A DNA stretch of 64,000 nt from Diplodia intermedia (GCA_021495925.1 JAKEKT010000081.1:1-64000); one strand, 5' to 3'. Positions 36,220-47,711 are shown, numbered from the stretch's first letter. A program made the numbers and translations. The notes: generated by a model from the sequence alone, not told the origin.

Positions 36220-38556
36220 TCACATCATCATCAGCCTAGTCCTCCTCCTTTCGGGGTTGCGCCTGGGATCTCCTGGAGCCAGCATCCCGCGCGGGCCGCC
36301 GCCTGTCTGTCTGGCGGCATGCCACGCGTGCCGCTCGCAGTACACGACCCCCATTACATCGAAGTAGTCGTCCCGCAGGGGCATCCTGCACGTGTCGCAT
36401 GCGAAACACGGCGGGTGGAACTTTTGCCGCCTCTCCGTCTCCAGGTACTGGCCCTCGATGCCGTAGTTGCACCCCCGGCATAGGGATCCGTTCATCTGGT
36501 GGTAATGGTGTCCGCAGTACGGGTGGTTGTCAATGACGTAGAAGTCGGCCGTCTGGAAGGGGGAGTGGCAAGTCCTGCAGACAAAGCCTGTGCAGACACG
36601 GGTTAGCGAAATGAAGACTACGCAACGGACTGGGCATGGAAACTTACATTGCTTGTGCCACCGGCCTGTCAGTCTTCCGTCCGCCGCTTTGACGCTCTTT
36701 CCAACAATGACTTCACCACAGCCTCTGCAGTTCCCCTTACCCGCTGTGCCGGGTCGCTTTCCTAGCGATGCCGTCCTCGTGTGCTGAAGAGGCTTGATTG
36801 GCGCCTCTTCCTCGGCAGGAGAAGGAGGCATAGGAGGCTTCTCATCATCCCGGACAATGGATTGGATTTCCGGCAGCGCCGATGAGTCCGAAGGCCGGTT
36901 CGGCGTGAACACGCCACGCTGGATGGCAGGATCCATCGGGGACTCCGGTGCATCTGGAACGGTACGAAGCTGGGGAGGGTCCAGAGGCAAGCTTTCCGGT
37001 GCGTTTCGCCGGCTTATGCTCGACGTCTTCCTGTGTGTCTCAGGAGGAGGTCCGCTGGAAGTTCCCGGGCGCGGCGCCGCAGGAGTCTGGTCAAAGGGTC
37101 TGTACGGCTTGAATGGCTCGTTGATGGGGCTGGCTCCTGCTGAGGTTGGCGGAGTAGAGCGGCTGCTGCGATGATCGTAGCCAGAGGAGGCCTCGGACGA
37201 ACCGGAGTCTGAAGGTGCGTGAGAACCGCGAGGACGAACCTCAAGTCGCGGGGGCTGAGGAACGGGTGGTCTAGGACCAAGATCCAAATCCTTGAGACTG
37301 ATATTGCGGCTCGATGTCCTGCGGGGATATCTTTTCGCATTTTCGTCCGCAACCGATGGCTTCCTTCCATGCTGGCTAGGCTCAGGAGTCGGCTTTTCCT
37401 TGTCCGGCGGGTCCCACCACTCTGGTGTCTCGTTCGTCGACGAATTCGAAATGTTCCGCGCGAGAGACTTCGGTGGAGGGGGTGGAACTTTCTCTGAAGG
37501 CCTTCTCGGAAGCGAGATAGCAGCCTTGTTGGCAGTGCCGTTGTTGTCTCTTTGGATTGGAACGATTTGCGAGCGCATACTCATCAACCCAGCCAGCGAG
37601 GGCTGGTTAGCCTCCCCTTGTAACTTCTCCAAAAACGCATCCACGTTCTCATTAGGACGCGCTGGTCGCGGGGGCGGAGCGCGCTTCCCAGCGTTTTCGG
37701 CTGGCGCGGGCGCGGGCGCCGGCCATCCACTGGAGCGGATGGATGAGCGAGATCTTTCTGTGCTGGCTACCGACGGCTGGCGTTCGTGACCCATGGCATT
37801 GCTCCCACGGCTCGAAGTCCGTGACTTCGACCTGCTTCTCAAGCTGCTCATTGTTGGAGTTCTCTTGTGCGACGAGTTGGGCCTGGCTTCCTCTGCCATC
37901 TCAGGCCTTAACGATGCCTTTCTTTCCCTCACATTGAACGGGCCAGACGCGAGCGTGTTAAGGCGGGAGAAGACACTGTCACTGCCATTGGGCCGTGGGC
38001 TGAGAGGGGCGAGACTGGGGTCGGATTCAGGATAGTCATGGGTCGGGGTGGGTTGCCTCCTGATGGGATCCGGAGAGTTCGCGCGGTCGATGTTCGATTG
38101 ATCTGGAGAAGTGGGACTGTAAGCTCTCGGTTCCAGGCCGGGCTGTTTCCGGAAGGCTGTTGACGACTTAAGGAAAGCTGGCGACGGACTTCTGGAGTTT
38201 GGATTGCTGTTTGGGGTCAAGGGATCTTGAGTGGCCTGGGCGCGGCCGGCGAAGGGCTTGTCTTCAAACACTGTTAGCTCTGGCATGTCGATCGGGAGGA
38301 TTGAGTACTCACTGGCGACACCGGAGTCTATGCCAAGCTGTGGTGCTGACCGGCCGGTCTTGAGATGTGCCGTCGACGAGCGAATGCTGTTGGCGGCGCG
38401 GTCGAAGAAGTTCTTGGTGGCCTTGGGCGGCGCGACGACGGGCTCAGGCTCGGCAGCGCAGATATGGTCGGCCATCTTCGAGATCTCAATCTCGACGCCG
38501 CAGTCGGAGCATTTGATGGATGGCAGGATGCTTATGGGTCTCTCGGTGTCCGCCAT
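36220..38556 (-). CDS. LIM-domain protein (paxillin/Pxl1-like)
   Basis: Predicted 741-residue protein; exons on the minus strand 38556-38313, 38261-36648 and 36587-36220. A CSDCG...HIC zinc-binding-like motif lies near the N-terminus (about 15-35). A long Ser/Pro-rich, probably disordered middle contains poly-Pro SH3-type sites. Two C-terminal LIM domains follow: one from CRGCGEVIVGKSV to CGHHYH, one from CRGCNYGIEGQY to CERH. Similar fungal LIM proteins act at polarised growth sites with Rho GTPases and actin (family knowledge). Both introns (51 and 60 nt) are multiples of three without an in-frame stop, so the unspliced frame is also open. Intron 1 has a GCTAAC branch; its acceptor could alternatively be 11 nt upstream, also in frame. 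Confidence 0.85.
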   Translation of the reverse strand: MADTERPISILPSIKCSDCGVEIEISKMADHICAAEPEPVVAPPKATKNFFDRAANSIRSSTAHLKTGRSAPQLGIDSGVASEYSILPIDMPELTVFEDKPFAGRAQATQDPLTPNSNPNSRSPSPAFLKSSTAFRKQPGLEPRAYSPTSPDQSNIDRANSPDPIRRQPTPTHDYPESDPSLAPLSPRPNGSDSVFSRLNTLASGPFNVRERKASLRPEMAEEARPNSSHKRTPTMSSLRSRSKSRTSSRGSNAMGHERQPSVASTERSRSSIRSSGWPAPAPAPAENAGKRAPPPRPARPNENVDAFLEKLQGEANQPSLAGLMSMRSQIVPIQRDNNGTANKAAISLPRRPSEKVPPPPPKSLARNISNSSTNETPEWWDPPDKEKPTPEPSQHGRKPSVADENAKRYPRRTSSRNISLKDLDLGPRPPVPQPPRLEVRPRGSHAPSDSGSSEASSGYDHRSSRSTPPTSAGASPINEPFKPYRPFDQTPAAPRPGTSSGPPPETHRKTSSISRRNAPESLPLDPPQLRTVPDAPESPMDPAIQRGVFTPNRPSDSSALPEIQSIVRDDEKPPMPPSPAEEEAPIKPLQHTRTASLGKRPGTAGKGNCRGCGEVIVGKSVKAADGRLTGRWHKQCKFPCPVRCVVFISLTRVCTGFVCRTCHSPFQTADFYVIDNHPYCGHHYHQMNGSLCRGCNYGIEGQYLETERRQKFHPPCFACDTCRMPLRDDYFDVMGVVYCERHAWHAARQTGGGPRGMLAPGDPRRNPERRRTRLMMM

Positions 38557-41500
38557 GATGGATGATCCTTGCGAGGCGCGCGGCACTCAAGGAAACCCTG
38601 CTTGGGAGTTGAGCGGCCGTTGAGGGCTAGGCAGGATGTTGCGCAGACAGGAGGGCAGGACTGGGAGGCGGGAGCATGAACGCGTTTTGGAGCGGCGTCC
38701 AGCCTTATGGGGGTGCTTCTCTCTTGCGCGGCGGACGCAGAGGTCAATACTTGGGGCGACCTGCTGGATCGAGCGGGAGGCGGCAGAGGCTAGCACGGAT
38801 TGAGGGTGGAGGGAGGTCTGGCAGGGAAGGAACGGGCGTGGATGGCCGGTGGTGAAATGACACACGAGACACCCCTGCTGGCGCGGTTGAGACAGAACGA
38901 GCGGTGGAGCGTAAGAGAGCGTGTGTCGGCGGCGCCTGGTGCGGGCGGCGCGCGAAGCAGGCTTTTGCAAACGAGAGGCAGCGCTGGGCTTGCGCTGAGG
39001 GCGGTTATGCTGGAGGCCGGCAGCTGCGTCGACGCGGTGTGCGGGCGCCTCACAGTTAACTGCAGGCATGCAGCTCGCGGGCGCTTCTGGGCTGGCGCAG
39101 GACAGCTGGCCGCACAGACCGCACGACTGCTCGCTCATTTGCTGGCCGGGGCTGATCCTTGAGCCGGCGCTCTAGCCAGGGTCGCCGTGGTGTGGTGTCC
39201 TGTGCGGCCGTTGTTGCGAGGCTGCCGCTTGCGACAGGCGATGCTCGAGCTGTGCGCCGGACAAGCTCGCATCAACCCACTGAAACCAGCTCCACCTAAA
39301 CCCCCGCCTCATGCGCCTGAGGCATCGCGACGGCCACGGGGGCCCTGAGGCCCTGCGCCCGGAGCCCTGAGCCCTGAGGCCGCGGCGGGTGGCGCGGCTT
39401 GCTGGACCCTTTGCGAGCTCGCAGGAGCCGGCAGCGCAGCGGGCCGTGGACAGCAGTCAGTCGCTGGAGAGGCTGGCGGCGCTAGGCGACAACCAGACCG
39501 AGCCCCGCGGCCGGCTGGTGGCTCGCTCAAAGATAGCAGTAGTGCATCGCGATCAGCAGCGCAGTGTGCGCCCCTGATCGGCCTCTGCTGATGTTCATTT
39601 ACGGAGCCGGGGCCGTCATGTGCCGGGGTCGGCTGGCCGAAAGCGCTCGCCCTGACTCGCGCCTTTCCGTTGCTGTGCGTGAAACGCCAGCGTCCGTTGC
39701 CAGATCGGGCTCCTGCACGTCAGCCGCGTACCTGCAGCCGCGTGCGAACATTCGAAGCTTCCAACCGCCTGTGCGACCCGCCGCAACCGCCCACGCCGTG
39801 CGACGCGGCGGCCATCTCCGGGGCGATCGTCACATCGTCGATTCGCGCCTCACTGCGCATGCGGTCCCATCACACCGCTCGCCGGCTGCGTGCTCGCTGT
39901 GGGGTAGCCAGCTCGTGGAGCACGCTCCGCGATACAACCGCACGATAGATCAGGGTCTGAGGGGGTTCTCAACCCATTTACGTAAGATCTGTGCCTCTGC
40001 TCCGCCCCGCCACGGGCCCCTTGTCGCGCTCGGCGGCGGGAGATCACCAAAAGCACAGCGAGGACATGGTGTCCATCGCCATTTCCAGTGTGGCGACGAT
40101 GACGCGCACCACCTCTCTCCGCATCTCCAGTTTCTCGAGCCAGCCTGCCCCGACGGCCTCGACCGCCGTCACGCGCGCCGCAGTCAATAGAACGGCCTCG
40201 GGGGCGCGCTGCGCTCCGGCTTCGACGCCCCGGTTCCGTCCCGTCCCAGGCTCGCCGATTGCCGGCAGGGCTGAGACACATCTCCACCAATACAGCCACT
40301 CCTCAGCTTCGCATTGCGTCAACCGTCGTGCTGCACCACGCGACATCAAACAGCTGTCTGACCACGGTGCTTGAGGCTAGCATCGTCGCCCGGTCCCCAG
40401 CCTGGCCCTGAGTGCTTCCGTCGACAATCCGCGAGCTTCTAGCGGCCAGCCACCGCCGAGATCGAACAACCTTTTCCATTCACTCGGGCCTGACCCGAAT
40501 CCTCTGGACCGCCGCCGGTCTTTTGCAGAGAAACAAGCCTCGTTTAGCCCCCCCTAGCGGCCACCATGCTACCACTATCCCTTTCTTTCCTGTCACCAGG
40601 CATGGAAAGGGGGCCGGGCGCGCATGTTGCCATGGCATTTGCCTTGTCTCGTCGGCATTCACCAAAATTGACATCGGACTTGGTCGAACCCGCAGGAACG
40701 GCCTCCAACGGCACAGCCACAACTGCCATGGAAATTGCCCTACCAGTTTTCCAAATACCACGCCCATCTTTATCTGCACCCCACCGCAGGCTCGTATCAC
40801 ACGCGTGTCTGACACCTTCACTTTCCTACACCCTGTTTTGATTTCGATTCCCTCTTTGCCGCCCTTTCATCTCAAGCAGATGGAGGTTTACATGGAGGGA
40901 TCCTTTGTTGCTGAACTACCAACCTCCTTCAGACTCGGCACTATGGCTTGACGTCGTCCATTATCACCGCGTAATTGTCGGGATCTACCTATCAATGCCG
41001 TCGTCCTTTTTCCGAACCGGTGGTCAGAGTGTTCCCGGCCCGCACTCTGTTTCACAATCTCACAGCACCCCACCTCTTCATCTTTCTTCAGGGCCATCGC
41101 GATGGGATCGAGCGCGTTTGCCGTGTCCGTCATGCGCTCTTTCTTCACAGTCGTTCCAAAGAGGCGAATGCCCCGGATGCCAAGACCCCACGGCGCGATA
41201 GTGCGAGTCGTAGAAGCGAGAGCGGTTGCGGCTTGCGCGTTGTGTACCCTCAGGCCTCCAATAGGGGACGCCTTTCGCGGCTCTGTCCGTTCTCGCTTGC
41301 GCTGCTCCCGCTGCCTGAGGTTGCGGTGTGCTGGCGCGGTCCCTTTGGGGTGAACGGGTCCCATGACGCAACCCTGAGTCTCCGGATTTCCCGCGCAGTG
41401 GTCGCCCTGCTTTTTACAATGTCCATCTCATCGTACTCGGCAAAGTAGATGGAGCACTCCCACCTCCTTCCCTTCCCTTTCATCTACCTCCAACGTCGCT

Positions 41501-43105
41501 TGCGCTTTAGCTTGAGTTTCTTGCTACCCATATCTCCAGCAGATGCCTGATTCTACGTGCCCAATCTCGACGATATCCCGCCGGACCGGGGTGGAAGGCG
41601 GAAGGTGACGTTCTTAATATGCGTAAGGCTAACGTCTAATCAAAGTCGGCCAGGGCAAGGGCCCGGCTCCGGATCTTGGAGCCGACGCAACCGCCGATCC
41701 ATGACGAAACACCCAGCACCCTGTCCCGAAACCCGTTTCACCCCCAAACCTGTGAATCAGGTTGCACCGCTAGCTATATTATTTTTCTATGCGCCTTCTT
41801 TCCACCACGACAAACCGCGCGATTCAACGCGTCATCATCGGTGCAGCCATGGCTGCCTCGATCCGCCGAGTCTGGGATTCCCATGACAAACGCCACGGTG
41901 ATTCAGTTGAGACACATCACGCATACTGGCCGAGTGTTATTGGAGCTCCTTCTCAGGGCCCAATTTCAATGTCGAAGCATCATGTGGACTTTCGACTAAT
42001 GGTAAACGTGCAGCGCTCTGCTTTGACCAAATCGAACGAGTTGTCTGATTGGCCGGCTGATAAATTGCGTGGAATCCCTCACACCACCAACCACCCACCC
42101 ACTCACGGAACTGAAAGAACTCGTACCCTCGACTGCGGCCGCCTCGTGATGTTGTCCTGCTTCGGGCAATTCGCCTCGAAACTCCTTTCGGCCAGCAAAC
42201 GCCGCTGGCACTGCCACTGGCCGTCCGTTTCATCTGCCGTCCGGAGACACTCCTGTCCACTGTGATGTCGCGAGAGCAGAGCTGCCAACTATACCAGACG
42301 CAATGACCTCTCTTTTGCCAAACTTCCGCCGCACTCCACACCACTATATAATTCAGCCCGCCACACACAGACCGCGCTGAAGGAGCCCCGGCCGCCAAGA
42401 AATAGATGGCTAGCTAGCCACTAGCACAGCTCCCTCCGCCGGACCTACCAAAAAAGAACAACGCCACCCAAAAACTTTCCGGGAAGCACAGACCCCCGCC
42501 GGCCGGCCCAGCATCGCCAATCCAATCCATCGGGTAACCCAGAAACGCCATCTCGTAAATAAAAATTAATTTTTGCGCAATATATGGGCTCTCTCCTGTG
42601 GATACCCATCATCCCATCTATCTTCACCCCACCCCCCCTCCCTGACAACCACCGATCTTGCTCCACATCGTATGTACCGACGGGCCACTCGGAGCGTCCG
42701 CGCTTATCTCCCTTGCCTTCCTCGGCAAAGATGAAGAAGAAGAAGAAAAGACGCAACGGAAATTGGCGTGTGGGTTGGCATGAGATACGATAGATAGGCA
42801 GAACAGCAGATCCGGGGGGTTTACGTGCGTGTGCGTGTGCGTGCGTGCGTGCGTGCTTGCTCCCGCCATTTCCACTAGCTTCCCCGGTGCTTTTCCGCAC
42901 AGACGCTCCTCGCTCCTTGGACGGACGGCGTGCCCGGCCGATAAGGAGAGGAGAGGAGAAGGGGAGAGAAGGGGGGAAGGGTAAAAGAAACATAAGAGGA
43001 AAAATACAAAGCTGCTGTATGCAAGATTCACGATGTGAGTGAGGGTGGAAGTGGTGCCGTAGCCCTGTCCCAACAACTCCAGTCCAGTCAGTCCAGTCAG
43101 AGTAC
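38557..43105. other. 4.5-kb gene-poor interval
   Basis: No gene supported. GC-rich sequence with many short overlapping frames. Notable simple sequence: a GTGC array at about 42823-42855 and G/A-rich runs at about 42945-42985. A TATATAA element at about 42345 has no convincing ORF downstream. The first few hundred bases form the LIM gene's promoter. Confidence 0.5.
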
Positions 43106-43945
43106 CTACATGCCCGTTTCCGGCATCTCGAACGAGTCGAGCGGCTGCCAGAACGCGTCATCGATCCATCCTCCACCCGGCATTTCGTTGCCGAAGACAG
43201 AGGTGTCCAGTTCCGCTGAGGCAACGCTCTGCTGCATCTGCGCCGGTTGAGAGGGTTCAGGTGCTGGCGGAAGAGAGGCTAAGGTCGTATCGTGGTCTCG
43301 TGATGATAGCGCTTCTGCGAGGTCGATGATGCTCTCTGATCGAGCTGCCGTCGTAGACGTTTGCGTGGTGGCGGGGTGGAAGTGAAAGAGATCGTTGAGT
43401 CTGTTGATGACTCTTGTGCGTCGCTGCTGTCCGGACTGCTCTGCGGTAACATCCGTTGCTGCTGCTGCTGCTGCTGCTGGATGACGAATGCCGGTGCCTC
43501 GAGTCCACTTGCTCGTCCGCACCCTCCTCCAAAAGGCATTCGTTGCCGACGAGGACTTGCGGAAGCCAAGTACGCAGGAGCAGCCGGAAGAGAGTGGACA
43601 TGTGGAACGGCGACGTTCTCCGCTGCAGGAGTGGCATGTGCCGAGTCATCCTTTCTCGAATGCGCGGGGCGGCTCTCGTGGGGACTGAGCGCTTCGACTG
43701 ATGTGTCCAAGGCACAAGTCAACGGCTCCAATTGCGCCAGACCAGTGTATATCTGCCGTAGCACTGGTACCATCTCCGCGGTCCGCGGACCGCTGCGCTG
43801 GATGATAGCGCTGTAGGATTTTGCCTTCCGGAATCGCGGCTTGGAATTCGTCATCCCCGATGATGTGGGTGCTGCAGTATTGGTCAGAGGTGGATGATAA
43901 AGCTGAGCTGCGAGATGCGTGCCACGTGGATGCTGGTTTGGCCAT
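43106..43945 (-). CDS. Hypothetical protein, exon structure unresolved
   Basis: A minus-strand locus where several frames are open together. One uninterrupted frame (43854-43279, 191 codons) starts MTNSKPRFRK and ends with a basic patch (PPPRKRLRRQ) that resembles a nuclear localisation signal. Another begins MAKPASTWHASR at 43945 and, past a stop at 43646, continues in the same frame to an acidic/aromatic end (WIDDAFWQPLDSFEM, stop at 43106). A poly-Gln/poly-Ala tract coded by GCA/CAG repeats lies at about 43458-43482. An intron removing the stop would fuse the second frame, but I could not choose splice sites. A nuclear role is only a guess. Confidence 0.35.
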
Positions 43946-44848
43946 TTGAGAGGATGTGTGAGAGTCGGAGTTTGAGGTACTGGAATCTTGGTTTGCAGAG
44001 AAGGAGGAGGGCTATGATGCGTTCGAGTATCGGGAAGGAGATGAAGATGGCAGCTGGGTAGTTAGTCGAGACGTTTGGGGCCCTTAATTTGCTTGAGTGT
44101 ACTCTTCTGTAGACATGCAGTCTGCGAAGAAAGGGCTGGCGGGTATGGGGGCATTGGGGAGCAGGGTGGTGTATAAATTGCGGTACATCTCAGTTTGCTT
44201 CTCCGCGCCCTTTGACACCGGACGAGGCAAGCACGTTAGAACCGCTTCGTGTGCTCCGTGTTCATCGTTGTTAATGAAGTAAGCTTTGCACTGCCTGCAG
44301 TTCCTGACTTGGGCAGTTTCTTAAAGGCGCGAGGCTGAACAGGCTTTTGTACATACACCCGATCGCTTTTCGCAGTTGCGCAGATGGGCAGCCGCACGTA
44401 CGTACACGAGTGAACGTAGGCTAGGCCCCGTTTAGAAACTAGCCAGGGTAGCCCGAGCTGCCATTCGCGTGCCTGCTCAACGCCAACAACCGAGTCAATT
44501 ACACGTGGGTCCGACAGCTGTCTTTCGCAAAAGCGCCATGGGCTGACACGACACGCCGTCTTACCCCACTCTGAACGTCAGTCGTCGTTTCTCACCAAAG
44601 GGGACCGCTCTAAACACTTCAAGCGGCGACCTCCCATAAGCAAACACCACCATGCTCAACACCACCATGCTCGCCACCACGATGCTCACCATCACCATGC
44701 TCACCACCACCCAAGCCACAAGCGACAATTTCTCCCTCAGAGCTCCAGGCAAGCTGAAGCGTCCAACGGAAAAAAAGAGAAGGTCCACAAGCGCAGATAC
44801 TGAAACACCCAACGGGTCGTGGAAGCTAACCCCGCCAGGCCCAGTTGA

Positions 44849-45076
44849 TTTCGAGGATGGGACCCCGGATTGTTTGTACGAGAGGTTTCTATCTCGGCCC
44901 ATGAGTGTGCAATGCAGATACTAAACAATACGGTGACTGATGATGCCAAAACAGCCATGGACGAACTGCAGGCCAGCCTTTTTAACGAGTACCGCACCTC
45001 GAATCTTGTAATCCTCTCGAGAAGGGCGGGGAACAAGGCACCCGGTTTTTTTCGCGGAGGTGGTTCTCCCCCATAA
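44849..45076 (+). pseudogene. Possible exon or gene fragment
   Basis: An open frame whose middle reads like real protein (CAMQILNNTVTDDAKTAMDE, then LQASLFNEYRTSNLVILS), with helical spacing and balanced composition unlike the neighbouring frames. It has no ATG at its start. The ORF immediately upstream in another frame (ATG at 44652, CACCATG repeats) ends within it at 44924. It could be an exon of an unrecognised gene or a decayed relic. No family recognised. Confidence 0.3.
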
Positions 45077-45249
45077 GCCAAAGTTTCCCCTGGCTGTGGT
45101 TTGGTCCGTTATAGTGCGTGAGGGCCACCATGCACTGATTTTTTCCTGAGGTTGTACTCCCCATCCTCCTCTTTGAACCCGCCCTTCCCCTCCACACTGC
45201 CCTCTCTGGTCCTCTGTGTCCATTCTTTCTGACCACTCCTTTCAACTCT

Positions 45250-45404
45250 CCAAGTCCAAGTCCAAGCCCAAGCCCAAGTCCAAGTCCAAGTCCATGTCAC
45301 TCCAAGCCCATGTCACTCCAAGCCCATGTCACTCCAAGCCCATGTTCCTCCAAGCCCATGTCCCTCCAAGCCCATGTCCCTCCAAGCCCATGTCCCTCCA
45401 AGCC
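45250..45404. repeat. Minisatellite: hexamer array then seven 16-bp units
   Basis: CCAAGT/CCAAGC hexamers run from about 45250 to 45292. They pass directly into seven copies of a 16-bp unit (CATGTCACTCCAAGCC, later copies CATGTCCCTCCAAGCC), with CATGT at 45293, 45309, 45325, 45341, 45357, 45373 and 45389. The exact 16-bp spacing shows tandem duplication; the CCAAG core is shared by both arrays. Confidence 0.93.
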
Positions 45405-45517
45405 TTATCCAAGCTGACGAAGTCCGAGTCAGGTGAGGTCGAGTCAAGGTGAGGGTGAGGTGAGAGGCGATCAACGTATGCGGGGATCGATGAGGGTGAC
45501 GGCGGTGACGGGGTTGC

Positions 45518-45650
45518 GATCGGTCGGGGTCGGTAGCGGTCGGGGTGGGTAACGGTCGGGATGAGTAACGGTCGGGGGTGGTAACGGTCGGGGGTGGGTA
45601 ACGGTCGGGGTGGGTAGCGGTCGGGGTAGCGGTCGGGTGGTCGGGGTTGG
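45518..45650. repeat. G-rich minisatellite of about 17-bp units
   Basis: About seven imperfect units built on GGTAACGGTCGGGG(G)TG, varying in G-run length and with a GTAGCGG variant. The + strand has many runs of three to five G, so G-quadruplex folding is possible (inference). Confidence 0.85.
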
Positions 45651-45996
45651 TGTTGATGAAAAGAAGAGGAGAGAGGATGGCTCTGGGCAGAAATTTATAC
45701 CCGGCCTCCAGGGTCTCGCTTATTTTTGATGCCCGGCAGGGCAGTTGATCTGGTGGCGGGCATGTGATCGGTTGTCGGGGCAGTGACGGGCATGGAAGCC
45801 GTGGTTGATGAGTTTCTGCGTGATATTTCACGTCCACTGCCCGGCGCACCTACGTCACTTCCCCATTTACTACCCCCGCTGCCCTTCTGGCATGGCGACG
45901 TAACTATGCCCATCTTGATGTGCGCGTAAGAAGCTGGAGCAATGATTCAGTCGCAAATGCTGGCTCACTGTTCGACGAGGAGCGTCCCTACCGCAG

Positions 45997-46623
45997 ATGC
46001 AGCTTTCCCACAAGCTCAGGACGGCATTGACGAGCAACCTGCCCACCGTATGCATCGTGATAGACTTTGACATGAAGCTCATGCGAGCAAGAGAGCCGGC
46101 CAATGTCCTCGACAGCGGTGACGTCTTCGGATGTCGACCCCAAGCCGATTCAGGCCGGATATCTGAATCGGCTCTCGCCTTGACTCTCACAGGAGCAGGC
46201 TCCAGCCATGCAGGAGATGAAAACTCTGCATCCGTTTCTCCCATGGCGCCCCCGAGAAATCTATCACCGCAAAACGAAGCAATGGTCTGCGAAGACATGG
46301 CGCAGAGCATGAACCAGCAAATCTGGGCAGCGGTACCTTCGCCGTCATCTCGCCATTGTGACTCGTGTCCGCCGTCACCAATTGGCGTCAGGCTACCGTC
46401 GCTAGGCTTGTCCGTCGCCCGCCGCGCCCCAGAACGCGGGCGGGCAAAACAGCCGTTGCAACGGCGTCGCCAATCACGTGACATGGGTAGCAACAACCAC
46501 CGCTGGAGGACCGCCCCGCGAAACGCGGTGCGGTCACTGCCCATGCCAGATCACCGGGCAGGGAAGCGAACGCCACTACGGTCGGCGGTCTCTTCCTTCG
46601 TGCAGAAACCAGAGTCCGCCTGA
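45997..46623 (+). CDS. Hypothetical ORF, doubtful
   Basis: A 208-codon ORF beginning MQLSHKLRTALTSN with varied, Ser/Pro-rich composition and a basic C-terminal third. A minus-strand frame of similar length overlaps it, and no family or splice evidence supports either. Recorded as the longer ATG-initiated candidate in this stretch; it may be chance in GC-rich DNA. Confidence 0.25.
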   Translation: MQLSHKLRTALTSNLPTVCIVIDFDMKLMRAREPANVLDSGDVFGCRPQADSGRISESALALTLTGAGSSHAGDENSASVSPMAPPRNLSPQNEAMVCEDMAQSMNQQIWAAVPSPSSRHCDSCPPSPIGVRLPSLGLSVARRAPERGRAKQPLQRRRQSRDMGSNNHRWRTAPRNAVRSLPMPDHRAGKRTPLRSAVSSFVQKPESA

Positions 46624-47168
46624 GAGGACAGCCGCTCTCTCGAAAGGCGCTTTGAGTGGAAAGCAGCAGCGGCGCTGTAGGTGACATTTGCCACGAGGCC
46701 GGTCATCGGCTTCGCTCCGCCGTTACACTCGCCGCATTAGCACGTATTCAAGCGCAGGATTGCATTGCAAACGGGCCGCATCTGCTGAAGTGAAGCTGTT
46801 GGCGGAGCGGAGCGGACCTGGTCCCACCTACTACGGATAACACCTGCGACGCCAAAGCTGTCCTCCCTGCACCTTTGCTGTATGGATCCGGGCATCGCTC
46901 CAATATTCATGCCAGAAGAAGATTGCGGTTGTCCGCTGCGTTCTCCGTCCAGTGCAGGCCTGGTGCACCAAGCGCGGCCGACTGGCTTCACTTCACGAGT
47001 ACCGGCAACCAAAGCCCATTCACTCATTCCGCGCGGCGTCCGGCTGTTTCTCGGCGCTTCCAGGCTGCGACCGGGCGGCTACTGCCCACCTTCCTCTATT
47101 TCTTGCGCCTCCTCTTCCCTTCCTCTTCCTCTTCACCTTCCACGACCACAACAGCGACAACAAAAAAA

Positions 47169-47711
47169 ATGCCCGTCACCCAAAACAACAACAAACCCAC
47201 CAAGAGCGGTAAGCCATCCCTCCCCATTGCCAGCACCAACCCCAATGCCTCCACCGCAGCTCCTCTCCCTCATCGAGACGACCGCGGCGCGCGTCCCACC
47301 ATTGCCGCTGCCGGCAGCCACCTCACCGACATCGCTCTCCGGAACACCGTGCCGGCAACGGCGGCCTACGTCACGCAGACCCGTCCAGATTCCACTAACC
47401 AGAGGCAACAGTTCAGGCGGACGCACTCCCACCCGGCGGCCTCTCCAAAAGACCATCCATGTGGCAGGGCGAGCGAGCGGATGACGGCAGCAGCTCGAGC
47501 GAAGCAGCCAAACAGCAAACGGCAGCGAGCGAGCAACCGCAGCAACGCTACAAGCGGACGCCAGCACCGCAACTACAAGGCGTGCCGCAACCGCAGCAGC
47601 TACAGCAGGCACGAGAGCGACAGCAACTACGGCCGCAGCAACCGCAGCACCGCTACAGCAAGCACCGGCAGGCTGCGACAGCCGCGAACCAGCGTCAGGG
47701 AGCAACGGTAG
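47169..47711 (+). CDS. Hypothetical Gln/Arg/Ser-rich ORF entering direct repeats
   Basis: The ATG at 47169 follows a pyrimidine-rich stretch and AAAAAAA, the usual shape of a fungal leader, so transcription start nearby is plausible. The frame reads MPVTQNNNKPTKSGKP and continues for 180 codons, becoming rich in Gln, Asn, Arg and Ser as it enters the repeat array. A donor-like GGTAAGC occurs at about 47210 but no good short intron was found. No family recognised. The true product may be shorter, spliced or absent. Confidence 0.3.
   Translation: MPVTQNNNKPTKSGKPSLPIASTNPNASTAAPLPHRDDRGARPTIAAAGSHLTDIALRNTVPATAAYVTQTRPDSTNQRQQFRRTHSHPAASPKDHPCGRASERMTAAARAKQPNSKRQRASNRSNATSGRQHRNYKACRNRSSYSRHESDSNYGRSNRSTATASTGRLRQPRTSVREQR

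Larger units (their letters stand above)
43946..45996. other. Gene-poor interval with minisatellites
   Basis: No firm gene. It contains a possible gene relic at about 44849-45076 and the repeat arrays at 45250-45650, listed separately. The rest shows only short overlapping frames. Confidence 0.5.

Noticed and set aside
40888..41133. Minus-strand ORF starting MTDTANALDPIAMALKK
   Set aside because: Acceptable composition for its first 30 residues but overlapped by open frames on the other strand, with no splice, promoter or family support.
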